This document shows positions 32,179 to 43,400 of a DNA stretch of 64,000 nucleotides, one piece after another. Source of the stretch: Desulfatitalea tepidiphila (GTDB lineage Bacteria > Desulfobacterota > Desulfobacteria > Desulfobacterales > Desulfosarcinaceae); the NCBI RefSeq assembly GCF_001293685.1, contig NZ_BCAG01000003.1:806001-870000 (forward strand). The letters are read 5' to 3'. The notes beneath the pieces were generated by a model. It made no database searches. It saw only the letters and a list, made by a program, of their open reading frames with translations, and was not told the origin of the DNA. A program made the position numbers and the translations under genes. The number at the start of each line of letters is the position of its first letter. Position 1 is the stretch's first letter.

Positions 32179-34083
32179 TTACTCGATGAAAAGCTTCTGG
32201 CCGGGGAAGATTTTGCTGTGAGCCGTCAAGCGGTTGATTTTTAAAAAGCGCTGCAAGGCCATATTGTGCTTTTGAGCGATAGTGAACGGGCTGTCACCGC
32301 TTTTGACATAATAGGTGGTCAACTGGCTGGCATCGGGCAAGGGTTCAGGTTTGTACCCGGGAATGTTGAGTTTTTGACCGATATAAAGATTGTTGGAGGT
32401 CAGGTTATTCAGGGCGACAATCTGTTTAACGGTAGTCTGGTACCGGTTGGCGATGTTCCACAGAGAATCCCCCTTGTGGACGTGGTGCACACCAGAAAAA
32501 TCCTTCTTTGATAGTTGCTGTTGGGCGGCAACCGCCGCCACGCTTCCTCGGACGGGTATCTTGAGGCGCTTTCCGGCGCGAATAAAGTGCGAACTGCGCA
32601 GGTTATTGGCCCGCATGATGTTCGTTACACTGGTGCGGTAGCGTTTGGAGATGGTGCCGAGGGTTTCACCCCTTCGGACGCTGTGCCAAACAAATGCCCT
32701 TTGCGGCACGTTGCTCGTCGGCATGGTATCGAGCGCGGCCAGGAGTTTGTCAGCATGATCGGTAGGGACTCTGAGCGAGTAGGGCTCGGGCGGCAGGATG
32801 GAGTAGCGCAGTTCGGGGTTGAGCTCCTGTAGGTCGGCCAGCTCCGCGCCGATGGCTTGACCCACGTCTTTAAGGTGAACCTGGCGGTTGATTTCTACCT
32901 CTTCATACACAAGGGGGGGGTCGAAGGCAACCTGTTCCAGTCCATACTTTTCCGGATTCTTGACAATATGCAGTGTCGCGAAAAAGCGGGGCACATAACG
33001 GGCGGTTTCAAGGGGTAGTCGCTGGTACAAATCCCAGAAGTTGTCGAGATAATTGATATTTTGGGTTTGGATAACCTTCAGGACCCGCCCCTCGCCGCAA
33101 TTGTAAGCAGCAAGCACCGTCGCCCAGTCGCCGAAAATATTGTGAAGTTCTTTCAAGTAAGCGATTGCCGCATCTGTTGATTTAATAAAATCAATACGTT
33201 CGTCTATATACTGGTCGCGCTTCAAACCGAATTTATAGCCAGTGGAAGGTATGAACTGCCAGAGCCCCAGCGCGCGCGCCTTGGAAAGGGCCTTCACCTT
33301 GAAATTGCTCTCGATCAGAGGCAACCATGAGAGTTCTTCCGGAAGGCCCGCTGCTTTCAGAGCTTGCAATATATAAGGACGGAATTTGCCTGAACGCTGA
33401 TAGGCGCTTATAAAATATGGTTTTTCTCTGCCTGTGGTAAACGAGCGCAACTCCGCTTCGATGTGGCGGTTCATCTCCATCGGTATCTCGTCATGGTGAC
33501 CATTGACGACGATGTTACGGGAGGCATAAATTTCAAGAATGCGTTTGGAAATCAGAAAACGAAGGTCCTCTTTTTGCTGGAGAAGCTTGGCTTCCTGTTT
33601 GGAATCGATCTCCAGGATCAGCGAATATGCCTTGTCCAAGGCCTCAAATGCGATATCGAGCTCTCCTTTTTGCCAGGCCGACTGACTGACCTCGCAAAAG
33701 TCCAGTGCTTCGTCCAGTCTGGCCTGCGCCTCCTTGTCGAGGACGGCGTTCTCTTTCATGTCCGCAAGGCATTCGGCATCATCAGGTGCGCATGCCTCGG
33801 CAGCCGTGTTGGTTGTGTCGGCACCGTCGATCGCTGGCGTCTCAATGGCATCACTGAGGGCGGCCACCTCATCGCTGGAGGATTCAGCTTCGGTTAATGG
33901 GGTTTGTTGTCCAGCGGCGGGTTCCTCGCCAAACCGGGAAACGTCGGATTGTTCGTTTTGAGCTCTCACCGACGGGTTAAGGCGATCAGTTGCTTGGCTG
34001 CGGCCTGAGAAGGGCATGCTGCTGCATCCCCATGATAGAGCGATAACCGTGATTGCCGAAAAAAGTATCAAGTTGCGTTTCAA
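32179..34083 (-). CDS. LysM-containing lytic transglycosylase, MltD-like
   Basis: About 634 residues, exported murein hydrolase. The N-terminus has a signal segment KRNLILFSAITVIALSWGC (a lipobox-like cysteine at about 20). A Ser/Glu/Ala-rich region and a helical stretch follow. The SLT domain has catalytic Glu near 258 in LPLIESNF, plus ALGLWQFIP and AAYNCGEGRV. Three LysM repeats at the C-terminus (VRRGETLGTISK, VHKGDSLWNIAN, VKSGDSPFTIAQ) bind peptidoglycan. The start is a TTG at 34083 with AGGGATGG upstream; the GTG at 34116 adds 11 residues before the signal and seems less likely. Confidence 0.9.
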   Translation of the reverse strand: MKRNLILFSAITVIALSWGCSSMPFSGRSQATDRLNPSVRAQNEQSDVSRFGEEPAAGQQTPLTEAESSSDEVAALSDAIETPAIDGADTTNTAAEACAPDDAECLADMKENAVLDKEAQARLDEALDFCEVSQSAWQKGELDIAFEALDKAYSLILEIDSKQEAKLLQQKEDLRFLISKRILEIYASRNIVVNGHHDEIPMEMNRHIEAELRSFTTGREKPYFISAYQRSGKFRPYILQALKAAGLPEELSWLPLIESNFKVKALSKARALGLWQFIPSTGYKFGLKRDQYIDERIDFIKSTDAAIAYLKELHNIFGDWATVLAAYNCGEGRVLKVIQTQNINYLDNFWDLYQRLPLETARYVPRFFATLHIVKNPEKYGLEQVAFDPPLVYEEVEINRQVHLKDVGQAIGAELADLQELNPELRYSILPPEPYSLRVPTDHADKLLAALDTMPTSNVPQRAFVWHSVRRGETLGTISKRYRTSVTNIMRANNLRSSHFIRAGKRLKIPVRGSVAAVAAQQQLSKKDFSGVHHVHKGDSLWNIANRYQTTVKQIVALNNLTSNNLYIGQKLNIPGYKPEPLPDASQLTTYYVKSGDSPFTIAQKHNMALQRFLKINRLTAHSKIFPGQKLFIE

Positions 34084-34571
34084 GGCTTTTCCATCCCTGT
34101 TTTCAGGTTCGTGCACCTGGTTTGAATAATGAGCGGTTGAAAATGCGGGTCAGTGGTCGTATTTAATCGGTCTGAAACACATTATGCGCGTTTTTTGGCT
34201 GCACGATACCATATGTCTTGCTGTTTTTGTCAAGTAATTATCGACAAATAAACAAAGTTATAGAGCATATCGGCCCTGCGGCTGCGATCTTGAGTCCGAA
34301 AGTCATTTTTTTTACAAGGGTCGAAAATATCGATAGACGGAAGGGTGCGTAGTCACAAAATGTGTTAAACATAGAAAAAAAGAGTAAATAGGAGATAGTG
34401 AAACATTAACAAGAATAAATGAGAATATTTCTCATTTTTGATAAAAATATGGAAATTTATAGGTTTGTTTTTTACCCTCCATATGAGTAAAAGATGCATT
34501 TTTAGTTATCTCGACGCTATTAAAGGGCTTCGAGAGGATCTTTAATATGAATGATTGGTCAGATATTAGAC
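34084..34571. other. Intergenic region of about 490 bases, AT-rich, between the transglycosylase gene and the tRNA cluster
   Basis: No ORF or known RNA is seen. On the minus strand, TTGACA (34228-34233) lies 19 bases from TATCGT, a weak promoter candidate for the transglycosylase gene. Promoters for the large translation cluster must also lie here; a CTCGA...TCGAG inverted repeat near 34509-34534 precedes the first tRNA. Confidence 0.45.
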
Positions 34572-34644
34572 GCCAGCGTAGCTCAGTCGGTAGAGCTACT
34601 GATTTGTAATCAGTGGGTCGGGGGTTCGAATCCCTCCGCTGGCT
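34572..34644 (+). tRNA. tRNA-Thr (anticodon TGT)
   Basis: Complete cloverleaf. The acceptor GCCAGCG pairs with CGCTGGC and the anticodon loop is GATTTGTAATC (UGU, reading ACA). CCA is not encoded (the next bases are TCAG). First of four tRNAs preceding tuf, the classical tRNA-tufB arrangement. Confidence 0.96.
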
Positions 34645-34659
34645 TCAGGATATGAATGC

Positions 34660-34744
34660 GGTGGGGTTCCCGAGCGGCCAAAGGGAACAGACTGTAAATC
34701 TGTCGGCGAAGCCTTCGGAGGTTCGAATCCTCCCCCCACCACCA
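34660..34744 (+). tRNA. tRNA-Tyr (anticodon GTA)
   Basis: Class II tRNA with long variable arm. The acceptor GGTGGGG pairs with CCCCACC and the anticodon loop is GACTGTAAATCTG (GUA). CCA appears encoded (ACCA at 34741-34744). It lies 15 bases after tRNA-Thr. Confidence 0.96.
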
Positions 34745-34901
34745 CTCACGCACGATTGCTATTTGTAGGAGATATCCGGTTTCGGAATCGTTTCTGACTA
34801 CATGGCTTCCATCATACGCGATGTGCACATCATGGCGATTGGCAGATCTGCAGTGAATCGTATGAATGCGGGGGTTCTGAATAACATTGGGATATTATTA
34901 A

Positions 34902-34977
34902 GCGGGAGTAGCTCAGTTGGTAGAGCTTCAGCCTTCCAAGCTGAATGTCGCGAGTTCGAGCCTCGTCTCCCGCTCCA
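34902..34977 (+). tRNA. tRNA-Gly (anticodon TCC)
   Basis: Complete cloverleaf. The acceptor GCGGGAG pairs with CTCCCGC and the anticodon loop is GCCTTCCAAGC (UCC, reading GGA). CCA is encoded. Confidence 0.96.
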
Positions 34978-35033
34978 AGTTTTCTGAACGTCACGCGGCC
35001 TTCGATCAGAAAAATCCGAACAACAGCAACTCA

Positions 35034-35110
35034 GCCCACGTAGCTCAGTCGGTAGAGCGCTTCCTTGGTAAGGAAGAGGTCCATCGGTTCAATTCCGATC
35101 GTGGGCTCCA
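35034..35110 (+). tRNA. tRNA-Thr (anticodon GGT)
   Basis: Complete cloverleaf. The acceptor GCCCACG pairs with CGTGGGC and the anticodon loop is CCTTGGTAAGG (GGU, reading ACC/ACU). CCA is encoded. It is 112 bases ahead of tuf and probably transcribed with it. Confidence 0.96.
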
Positions 35111-35222
35111 TTATTGAAGATCAACGTGCCAATGGCGATGGGGTCAGCCAAACAACAGCGCCTGTAAGACGGCAACCCAATTTTAAATTCGAGAATGTTT
35201 GAACGACCATGGGAGGGACGAG

Positions 35223-36416
<1,194 letters not shown>

Positions 36417-36434
36417 AGACCAAGGAGTCGACAC

Positions 36435-36584
36435 GTGAGAGTGATTGTAACGTTGGCATGCGGCGAGTGCAAACGCCGAAACTATACCACGACGAAAAAC
36501 AAGCGGACCACGCCAGACAAGCTGGAGTTCAGTAAGTATTGTCGATTTTGCCAGAAGCACACCCTTCATAAGGAAACGAAGTAG
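36435..36584 (+). CDS. rpmG: 50S ribosomal protein L33, zinc-binding form
   Basis: 49 residues starting at GTG 36435 with AAGGAG upstream: [20 protein letters not shown]. Two CxxC pairs (C9/C12 and C36/C39) mark the C+ zinc-binding form. It sits between tuf and tRNA-Trp as in many bacteria. Confidence 0.95.
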   Translation: MRVIVTLACGECKRRNYTTTKNKRTTPDKLEFSKYCRFCQKHTLHKETK

Positions 36585-36618
36585 GATTCTGGTGCAGGAA
36601 CGACGATACAACCCGTGC

Positions 36619-36695
36619 AGGCCAGTAGCTCTAATTGGTAGAGCATCGGACTCCAAATCCGGGTGTTGGGGGTTCGAATCCCTCCTGGCCTGCCA
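36619..36695 (+). tRNA. tRNA-Trp (anticodon CCA)
   Basis: Complete cloverleaf. The acceptor AGGCCAG pairs with CTGGCCT and the anticodon loop is GGACTCCAAATCC (CCA). The 3' CCA is encoded. It lies just ahead of secE, a common position. Confidence 0.96.
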
Positions 36696-36781
36696 ACTTT
36701 TTGCCGGAAGAGGCTATAAGGCTTCGCAGTGAATGGCCGGCTGTGCCGCAATAAAACTTCCTGATATCGGTTAGGGGTGGC

Positions 36782-37144
36782 ATGGGACGCATACTCAAGA
36801 AAAAAGATCCAAGCAAAAAGAAGGCTCAGCGCTTGGAAAAGCAACAGGAGACAGCGGAAGGCGGTTCGGCTGAAGGCGCGTCAACTTCTAAAGCCGCTGT
36901 TGCTCAGAAAAAAGCTGCAACGCTTGTAAAGCAAAAGCCTGTTTCAAGTGAAAAGAATTTTTTCGAAAAAAGCATTCAATTTCTGCGTGAAGTAAAAATT
37001 GAGCTGAAGAAGGTAACCTGGCCATCCAGAAAGCAAACAATGGGATCGACCGTGGTGGTGATCATTCTGGTGATGGTCATCTCACTGTTCTTGGGCGTTG
37101 TTGACTTTGGATTGTCGAACCTGATTCGCGCAGTGCTCCCTTAA
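36782..37144 (+). CDS. secE: Preprotein translocase subunit SecE
   Basis: 120 residues, longer than single-helix SecE of many bacteria because of a Lys/Gln/Ala-rich N-terminal extension of about 55 residues. The conserved core FLREVKIELKKVTWPSRKQT is followed by one membrane helix (STVVVIILVMVISLFLGVV). It is the essential small subunit of SecYEG in the inner membrane. It starts 16 bases ahead of nusG. The extension is probably disordered and charged. Confidence 0.96.
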   Translation: MGRILKKKDPSKKKAQRLEKQQETAEGGSAEGASTSKAAVAQKKAATLVKQKPVSSEKNFFEKSIQFLREVKIELKKVTWPSRKQTMGSTVVVIILVMVISLFLGVVDFGLSNLIRAVLP

Positions 37145-37160
37145 AAAAAGAAGGTGAATC

Positions 37161-37691
37161 GTGGCATTGCAGTGGTATATCGTCCATGTTTATTCAGGGT
37201 TCGAAAATAAGGTGAAGGCCTCCCTGGAAGAACGGATCGCTAGCTCGCCCCATCCCGATAAATTTGGTGAGGTTCTCGTGCCGACCGAAGAAATCGTGGA
37301 GCTGGTAAAAGGCAAGCGTCGGACATCCGCGCGCAAATTTTATCCGGGCTATCTGCTGGTTCGCATGGAATTGGACGATGAGACCTGGCACATTGTCAAC
37401 GATACCGCCAAGGTGACGGGTTTCCTCGGCGGAAGGGACAAGCCGACTCCGCTGACCGATGAAGAGGCGGACCGTATATTGAATCGAATGGAAGCCGGCA
37501 AGCTCAAACCGCAACCCAAATACTTTTTCGAAACAGGAGATGAGGTTCGGGTGGTCGATGGGCCTTTCACAAATTTCAACGGTACAGTAGAGGAAGTCAA
37601 CCAGGAGAAGGGCAAGATCAAGGTCCTGGTGAGCATATTCGGACGCTCCACGCCGGTTGAGCTGGAATTCGTCCAAGTCACCAAGCTTTAG
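37161..37691 (+). CDS. nusG: Transcription termination/antitermination factor NusG
   Basis: 176 residues. The NGN domain runs from [14 protein letters not shown] to [15 protein letters not shown], followed by a KOW domain containing [25 protein letters not shown]. NusG binds RNA polymerase clamp helices and links it to Rho or the ribosome. The standard secE-nusG-rplK order is kept. GTG start, AAGAAGGTGAATC leader. Confidence 0.97.
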   Translation: MALQWYIVHVYSGFENKVKASLEERIASSPHPDKFGEVLVPTEEIVELVKGKRRTSARKFYPGYLLVRMELDDETWHIVNDTAKVTGFLGGRDKPTPLTDEEADRILNRMEAGKLKPQPKYFFETGDEVRVVDGPFTNFNGTVEEVNQEKGKIKVLVSIFGRSTPVELEFVQVTKL

Positions 37692-37799
37692 CGCATGCCG
37701 GCGCCATCTCGCGCTCGGACAAATGATACCATGCGTACTATTTTTCGAACGGCTGGATTGTCGGGCCGAATCGCAATCATTAGGAGATAAGTAACAACC

Positions 37800-38222
37800 A
37801 TGGCGAAAAAGGTAATGGCACAGATCAAGTTGCAAGTCGAGGCGGGAAAAGCCACACCCTCGCCCCCCATTGGGCCTGCGTTGGGACAGCATGGCGTCAA
37901 TATTATGGATTTTTGCAAGGCATTCAATGCAAGGACGGCCAACGAAGCAGGCATGATTATACCTGTCGTGATCACCGTTTACCAGGATCGAACATTTACT
38001 TTCATCACAAAGACTCCGCCTGCGGCTGTATTGCTCAAAAAAGCCGCCAAAATCGCCAAAGGCGCAGCCGATCCGAAACGGGATCGCGTGGGAAAAGTGA
38101 CCCGTGCCCAGGTTGAAGAGATTGCCAAACTTAAAATGCCTGACTTGAACACAAACGATTTGGATGCTGCCTGCCTGATCATCAGTGGAACGGCTCGAAG
38201 CATGGGGATCGAGGTCGTATAA
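37800..38222 (+). CDS. rplK: 50S ribosomal protein L11
   Basis: 140 residues, with hallmark [22 protein letters not shown] and the C-terminal rRNA-binding domain ([20 protein letters not shown]). L11 forms the GTPase-associated centre with L10/L12 and is the target of thiopeptides. It starts 108 bases after nusG, a gap with no recognised feature, then leads the rplKA-rplJL series. Confidence 0.97.
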   Translation: MAKKVMAQIKLQVEAGKATPSPPIGPALGQHGVNIMDFCKAFNARTANEAGMIIPVVITVYQDRTFTFITKTPPAAVLLKKAAKIAKGAADPKRDRVGKVTRAQVEEIAKLKMPDLNTNDLDAACLIISGTARSMGIEVV

Positions 38223-38294
38223 ACGCGGATCAAAGGCGGCCACTTTCACCGGCGCCAACTTGATGTCACAGGCTAAGGAGTGGGAAAAGAGAAA

Positions 38295-38999
38295 ATGCCG
38301 AAACGGGGTAAAAAATACTTACAAGCAAAAAGCACGATCGATACGCAAAAGCGGTATGAATTTGCAGATGCCGTGGAGTCGGCGATAAAGGCGTCCTACG
38401 CTAAATTCGATGAAACCGTTGACGTTTCAGTGCGGCTGGGTGTCGATCCGCGGCATGCCGATCAAATGGTTCGCGGAACGGTCGTGTTGCCGCATGGTTT
38501 GGGCAAAGAGGTCAAGGTGTTGGTTTTTGCCAAGGGTGAAAAAGAGGCCGAGGCCAAAGAGGCTGGGGCTGATTTTGTCGGCAATGAAGATCTGATCGAG
38601 AAAATTCAAGGCGGTTGGTTTGGATTCGACAAGGCTGTCGCCACGCCGGACATGATGGGCGCGGTCGGCAAGATCGGCCGGGTTTTGGGGCCCCGTGGTT
38701 TGATGCCCAATGCGAAAACCGGTACCGTGACATTCGAAGTGGCAAAAGCTGTTCAGGAACTGAAGGCGGGCAAAATAGATTTCCGCGTCGAGAAAGCCGG
38801 AATCGTTCATGCCCCCATGGGCAAGGTGTCTTTCGGTACAGATAAGATCGTCCAGAACATTTCGGCCTTCTTGGAGACTATTGTACGACTTAAACCCTCA
38901 TCCAGTAAGGGTACCTATCTCAAAGGAATTGCCATCTCAACCACCATGGGGCCTGGGATAAAGATTGACGCCGCAGTAGTGAAGGACTTGGTCAAGTAG
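38295..38999 (+). CDS. rplA: 50S ribosomal protein L1
   Basis: 234 residues starting [16 protein letters not shown]. Conserved [18 protein letters not shown] and the C-terminal [26 protein letters not shown] are present. L1 forms the mobile stalk at the E site and in many bacteria represses its own operon. The ATG at 38295 is preferred to a GTG at 38280 that overlaps the AAGGAG sequence. Confidence 0.97.
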   Translation: MPKRGKKYLQAKSTIDTQKRYEFADAVESAIKASYAKFDETVDVSVRLGVDPRHADQMVRGTVVLPHGLGKEVKVLVFAKGEKEAEAKEAGADFVGNEDLIEKIQGGWFGFDKAVATPDMMGAVGKIGRVLGPRGLMPNAKTGTVTFEVAKAVQELKAGKIDFRVEKAGIVHAPMGKVSFGTDKIVQNISAFLETIVRLKPSSSKGTYLKGIAISTTMGPGIKIDAAVVKDLVK

Positions 39000-39110
39000 A
39001 TTGGCTCATTTGTTAACGGATCCATTTTAACAGAAAAATATAAAGCGCGATGGTCGGTTTTAGAAAGCCAAAGGAACGCATCATCCGGCATCCGCTTTTA
39101 ATCACGCTGT

Positions 39111-39300
39111 CAAAGACCGTAGGTGCACGTCTGCCTTTGCATAGGAAAGACCGTGTCTAATTGGCGAAAGCCGGCCTACCGAGACAGGTTGCAGGGTATC
39201 GGTTTCAAATATCACTTGTGAGCACTCGAGGCCGATTCCGGAATATTGCACTTGTACGCGTTATATCCTCCGGTTTTTACAGCCATGGAAGGAGGTGTTA
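39111..39300 (+). promoter_or_regulatory. Ribosomal protein L10 leader (autoregulatory mRNA region)
   Basis: The 308-base gap ahead of rplJ contains the recognisable L10-leader segments: AGACCGTAGGTGCACG (39114-39129), CGTGTCTAATTGG, and CCTACCGAGACAGG (about 39175-39188), where GTAGG and CCTAC can pair. In known cases the L10-L12 complex binds this kink-turn structure and represses translation of rplJL. The boundaries are approximate; the 5' part (39000-39110) holds nothing I recognise. Confidence 0.75.
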
Positions 39301-39307
39301 GGTAAAC

Positions 39308-39835
39308 TTGAATATCGACGATAAAAAACAGTTTGTCCAAGAGCTGCAGGAACGACTCGGCAAAAGCAAGGTGGCCATCCTGACCGACTATAAAGGACTT
39401 GACGTGGGTGCGATGACCGAGCTGCGCAGTAAACTGCGCGAGGCCAACATTGAGTACCAGGTCATAAAGAACACCATGCTGCGTCTCGCCTCGGAAGGCA
39501 CGGAAGTGGCGTTGATCAAAGACCAGTTCAAAGGTCCGAGCGCCATTGCGCTCAGCTATGATGATCCGGTCGCACCGGCAAAAATCCTGACCGAGTTCGC
39601 CAAGACCAATAACAAGTTTGAAATCAAATGTGGCGTTCTAAATGGATCGGTCATGGATCTGGCGGCGATAAAGGCGCTTTCGGCGCTTCCTTCGCGCGAA
39701 GAGTTGCTGGCAACAGTACTCTCGGCAATGATTGCCGTTCCCACTTCACTGGTCCGTGCCCTGAGCGATGTGCCGCGAAGAATGCTCAATGTGCTGCAAG
39801 CTATCAAGGAGCAGAAAGAACAACAGGCCGCCTGA
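39308..39835 (+). CDS. rplJ: 50S ribosomal protein L10
   Basis: 175 residues. The N-terminal globular part carries KVAILTDYKGLDVGAMTELR and NTMLRLA; the C-terminal helix that binds L12 dimers ends in KEQKEQQAA. It starts at TTG 39308; GGAAGGAGG lies 13 bases or more upstream and AGGT lies closer. Preceded by the L10 leader, so translation is expected to be autoregulated. Confidence 0.96.
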   Translation: MNIDDKKQFVQELQERLGKSKVAILTDYKGLDVGAMTELRSKLREANIEYQVIKNTMLRLASEGTEVALIKDQFKGPSAIALSYDDPVAPAKILTEFAKTNNKFEIKCGVLNGSVMDLAAIKALSALPSREELLATVLSAMIAVPTSLVRALSDVPRRMLNVLQAIKEQKEQQAA

Positions 39836-39924
39836 TCCATTTCGGCTTGCAATTCCCTTTTATAATTAAAATTTGCTGATGTACGTTCATCGCGAAAAGT
39901 CTGAATATCGGAGGAATAAACACA

Positions 39925-40311
39925 ATGGCTGACGTAACGAAACAAGATGTTATCGATTTTATAGCAAACATGTCTGTATTGGAGCTCTCTGAACTCGTCA
40001 AAGAGCTTGAAGAGAAATTCGGTGTATCTGCTGCTGCACCGGTGGCCATGGTGGCTGCTGCCGGGCCTGCTGGTGATGCGGGTGCCGCGGCTGAAGAGAA
40101 GACAGAATTCGACGTTATTCTCACCACCGCCGGTGATAAAAAGATTGCAGTCATCAAAGAGGTTCGCGCGATTACCGGACTTGGGTTGAAAGAGGCCAAG
40201 GAACTCGTCGATTCTGCACCCAAAGCCGTGAAAGAAGGTATTGCCAAGGAAGAGGCCGAAAAAATCAAAGCCCAATTGGAAGAAGCCGGTGCTCAAGTCG
40301 AACTCAAGTAA
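39925..40311 (+). CDS. rplL: 50S ribosomal protein L7/L12
   Basis: 128 residues. The N-terminal dimerisation helices ([23 protein letters not shown]), an Ala/Gly-rich flexible hinge, and the C-terminal factor-binding domain ([24 protein letters not shown]) are all present. The multi-copy stalk protein recruits EF-Tu and EF-G. A strong hairpin lies between it and rpoB. Confidence 0.97.
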   Translation: MADVTKQDVIDFIANMSVLELSELVKELEEKFGVSAAAPVAMVAAAGPAGDAGAAAEEKTEFDVILTTAGDKKIAVIKEVRAITGLGLKEAKELVDSAPKAVKEGIAKEEAEKIKAQLEEAGAQVELK

Positions 40312-40369
40312 TTGGATGTGGTGATATCGTCATCAATTACGCTGAAAATAATAAAAGAATTATTGCAAT

Positions 40370-40415
40370 GCGAAAATGGGGTGGAAAGGCCGTAAACCTT
40401 TTATCCCATTTTCGC
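40370..40415 (+). terminator. rplL-rpoB intergenic hairpin (candidate attenuator)
   Basis: GCGAAAATGGG (40370-40380) and CCCATTTTCGC (40405-40415) form an 11-bp perfect stem, with an inner AAAGG/CCTTT pairing. E. coli has an attenuator and RNase III site at the same place, which sets the lower expression of rpoBC. No long U-run follows, so partial termination or processing is more likely than full termination. Confidence 0.7.
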
Positions 40416-40450
40416 GTTTCCTAAAGTCTTAGAAAAAAAGTGGAGAGACC

Positions 40451-43400
40451 ATGGCAGCACGGCTATCGCTGGACAAGCGTATTCGTAAGAATTTCGGTAA
40501 GATCAAGAAGATTGTGGAAATTCCTGATCTTATTGGCATGCAAAAAGAATCCTATCGCCGTTTCCTGCAGCTCGATGTGCCTCCCGAACGGCGCGAGGAC
40601 ATCGGGCTTCAGGCGGTATTCAAATCGGTATTCCCAATCAAGGATTTTACCGGCAGCGCATCGTTGGAGTTTGTCTCCTATCGCTTTTCTGAGGCCAAAC
40701 ATAGTGAAGATGAGTGTATTCAACGCGGTATGACATATGAACTACCGGTCCGCATTACCGTGCGATTGGTGGTTTACGATGTCGACAAGGAAACAGGTCT
40801 GTCCAATATCCGTGATATCAAAGAGCAGGAGATCTATTTTGGCACCATCCCCCTGATGACCGACAAGGGGACATTCATCATCAATGGTACAGAACGCGTG
40901 GTCGTCAGCCAGCTGCATCGTTCGTCGGGTGTCTTTTTCGATCACGACAAAGGTAAAACGCACTCTAGTGGTAAAATTATTTACAGCGCACGGATTATCC
41001 CCGTACGCGGCTCCTGGATCGATTTGGAGATCGATCCCAAAGACATCGTTTACATTCGCATCGACCGCAGGCGTAAATTCCCCGTCACCACCCTGTTGAA
41101 GGCTTTTGGTTATACCACCGAAGACTTGTTGACTTATTTCTATGCCAACGAACGGGTCGTCATCGAAGGGCGGCGTGCGTTTAAAATATTCAGTGAAGAA
41201 CAATTAAAAGGGCAACGGGCCAGCCGGGATGTCGTTGATCCGACCACCGGAGATGTTTTGGTCAAAAAGGGGCGAATGTTTACCCAGCGAGCGGTCAAGC
41301 AGATGAAAATGCTGAATATCGAACGCTTTCCAATTGCCCCGGAAGAGTTGATCGGAAAAGTCTTCGCGGTCACCATCGCCGATCCGAAAAGCGGTGATCT
41401 TTTGGTGCACTCCAACGAAGAGATCAACGACGAAAACTTGGCTTTGCTCAAAAACGCGGGGATAAACGAGTTTGACATCCTGCATACCGACGGCGTTTCC
41501 AGCAGCGATTCGATTCGCAAAACCTTGCTTCTGGACAAGGTATCGAGCAAGGAAGAAGCGCTGATCGAAATTTATCGTCTGATGCGTCCCGGTAACCCGG
41601 CGACGCCGGAAGTGGCCCAGGATTTCATGGACCACCTCTTCTTCAAATCCGCGTATTACGATCTATCCAGCGTCGGTCGTTTGAAAATCAATCTTCGCCT
41701 GGGAATTCAAGCGCCCGTTTATCTGCGGACACTGCGAAAAGAAGACATCTTGCTGACCACCAAGACCTTGATTGATCTGCGGGATACCCAAGGCGTGGTA
41801 GACGATATCGATCATTTGGGAAACCGTCGCGTGCGCGCAGTCGGCGAGCTTTTGGAAAATCAGTACCGCATCGGACTGGTCCGCATGGAACGGGCGATCA
41901 AGGAGCGCATGAGCCTGCAGGAAGTCGATGCCCTCATGCCGCATGATCTGATCAATCCAAAACCGGTTTCGGCCGTGGTCAAGGAGTTTTTCGGAACGAG
42001 TCAGCTGAGTCAGTTCATGGATCAGACCAACCCGCTTTCGGAGACGACCCACAAACGACGCTTGAGTGCATTGGGCCCCGGCGGCTTGACGCGCGAACGC
42101 GCCGGTTTCGAGGTCCGGGACGTTCATCCCTCCCATTACGGCAGAATCTGCCCCATTGAAACACCAGAAGGTCCGAATATCGGGTTGATCGTTTCTCTGA
42201 GCACCTATGCGCGGGTCAACGATTACGGTTTCATCGAGACCCCCTATCGCGTCGTCAAAGACAGCAAGGTCACCAAGAATGTCAATTTCCTCAGTGCGTT
42301 CGAGGAGAAAAAGCATCCCATCGCTCAAGCCAATGCGCCGATCGACGATCAGGGCGCTTATATCAATCCGCTCGTGACCTCAAGGGTCGCCGGTGAATTC
42401 ATGATGGTGGAGCGTGAGCAGATCGAGCTGATGGATATTTCACCCAATCAACTGGTGAGTGTCTCGGCTTCGTTGATTCCTTTTCTTGAAAACGACGACG
42501 CCAACCGTGCGCTCATGGGATCGAACATGCAGCGGCAAGCCGTGCCTTTGATGATGAGCGAGGCGCCATTGGTGGGCACTGGCATCGAAGGGGTAGTGGC
42601 CAAAGACTCTGGAGTGACCATCGTGGCCGATCGTGACGGGGTGGTCGAGCAGGTAGACGCCTCCCGCATCGTCATCCGTCATGACGGAGAAAAGGGTCGG
42701 GACAAAAAACCGGTGACCATCTACAACCTGTCAAAGTTTATCCGTTCCAACCAAAACACCTGTTTCAATCACCGCCCCATCGTCAAGCAGGGACAGCGAG
42801 TGCATGCCGGTGATATCATTTCCGACGGTCCGGCCACGGACCACGGCGAACTGGCGCTCGGCAAAAACGTGACCGTGGCCTTCATGCCGTGGGGTGGGTA
42901 TAACTTTGAAGACTCGATTCTGGTCTCCGAGCGACTGGTTCGGGACGGCGTTTACACTTCGATTCACATTGAGGAGTTCGAGGTGGTGGCGCGCGACACC
43001 AAGCTCGGCAAAGAAGAGATCACCCGCGATATCCCCAATGTGGGGGAAGAGGCCCTTCGAAATCTCGATGACAGTGGCATTATCCGTCTGGGGGCCGAAG
43101 TTGTTCAAGGAGATATCCTGGTCGGGAAAATCACGCCCAAAGGCGAGACCCAACTGTCTCCGGAAGAAAAATTGCTGCGCGCCATATTCGGAGAGAAGGC
43201 CGGTGATGTGAAGGATACCTCGTTGCGCGTGCCGCCGGGTGTCGAAGGTATCGTTATCGATGCCAAGGTTTTTGCCCGCCGCGGCACGGAAAAAGACGAG
43301 CGTACCCAGGAAATCGAGCTGAGTGAGATTACGGTGCTCGAGCGCAATCGGGACGACGAACTCAAAATCATCGAAGAGATCGTGCGAGAGCAAATCATAA

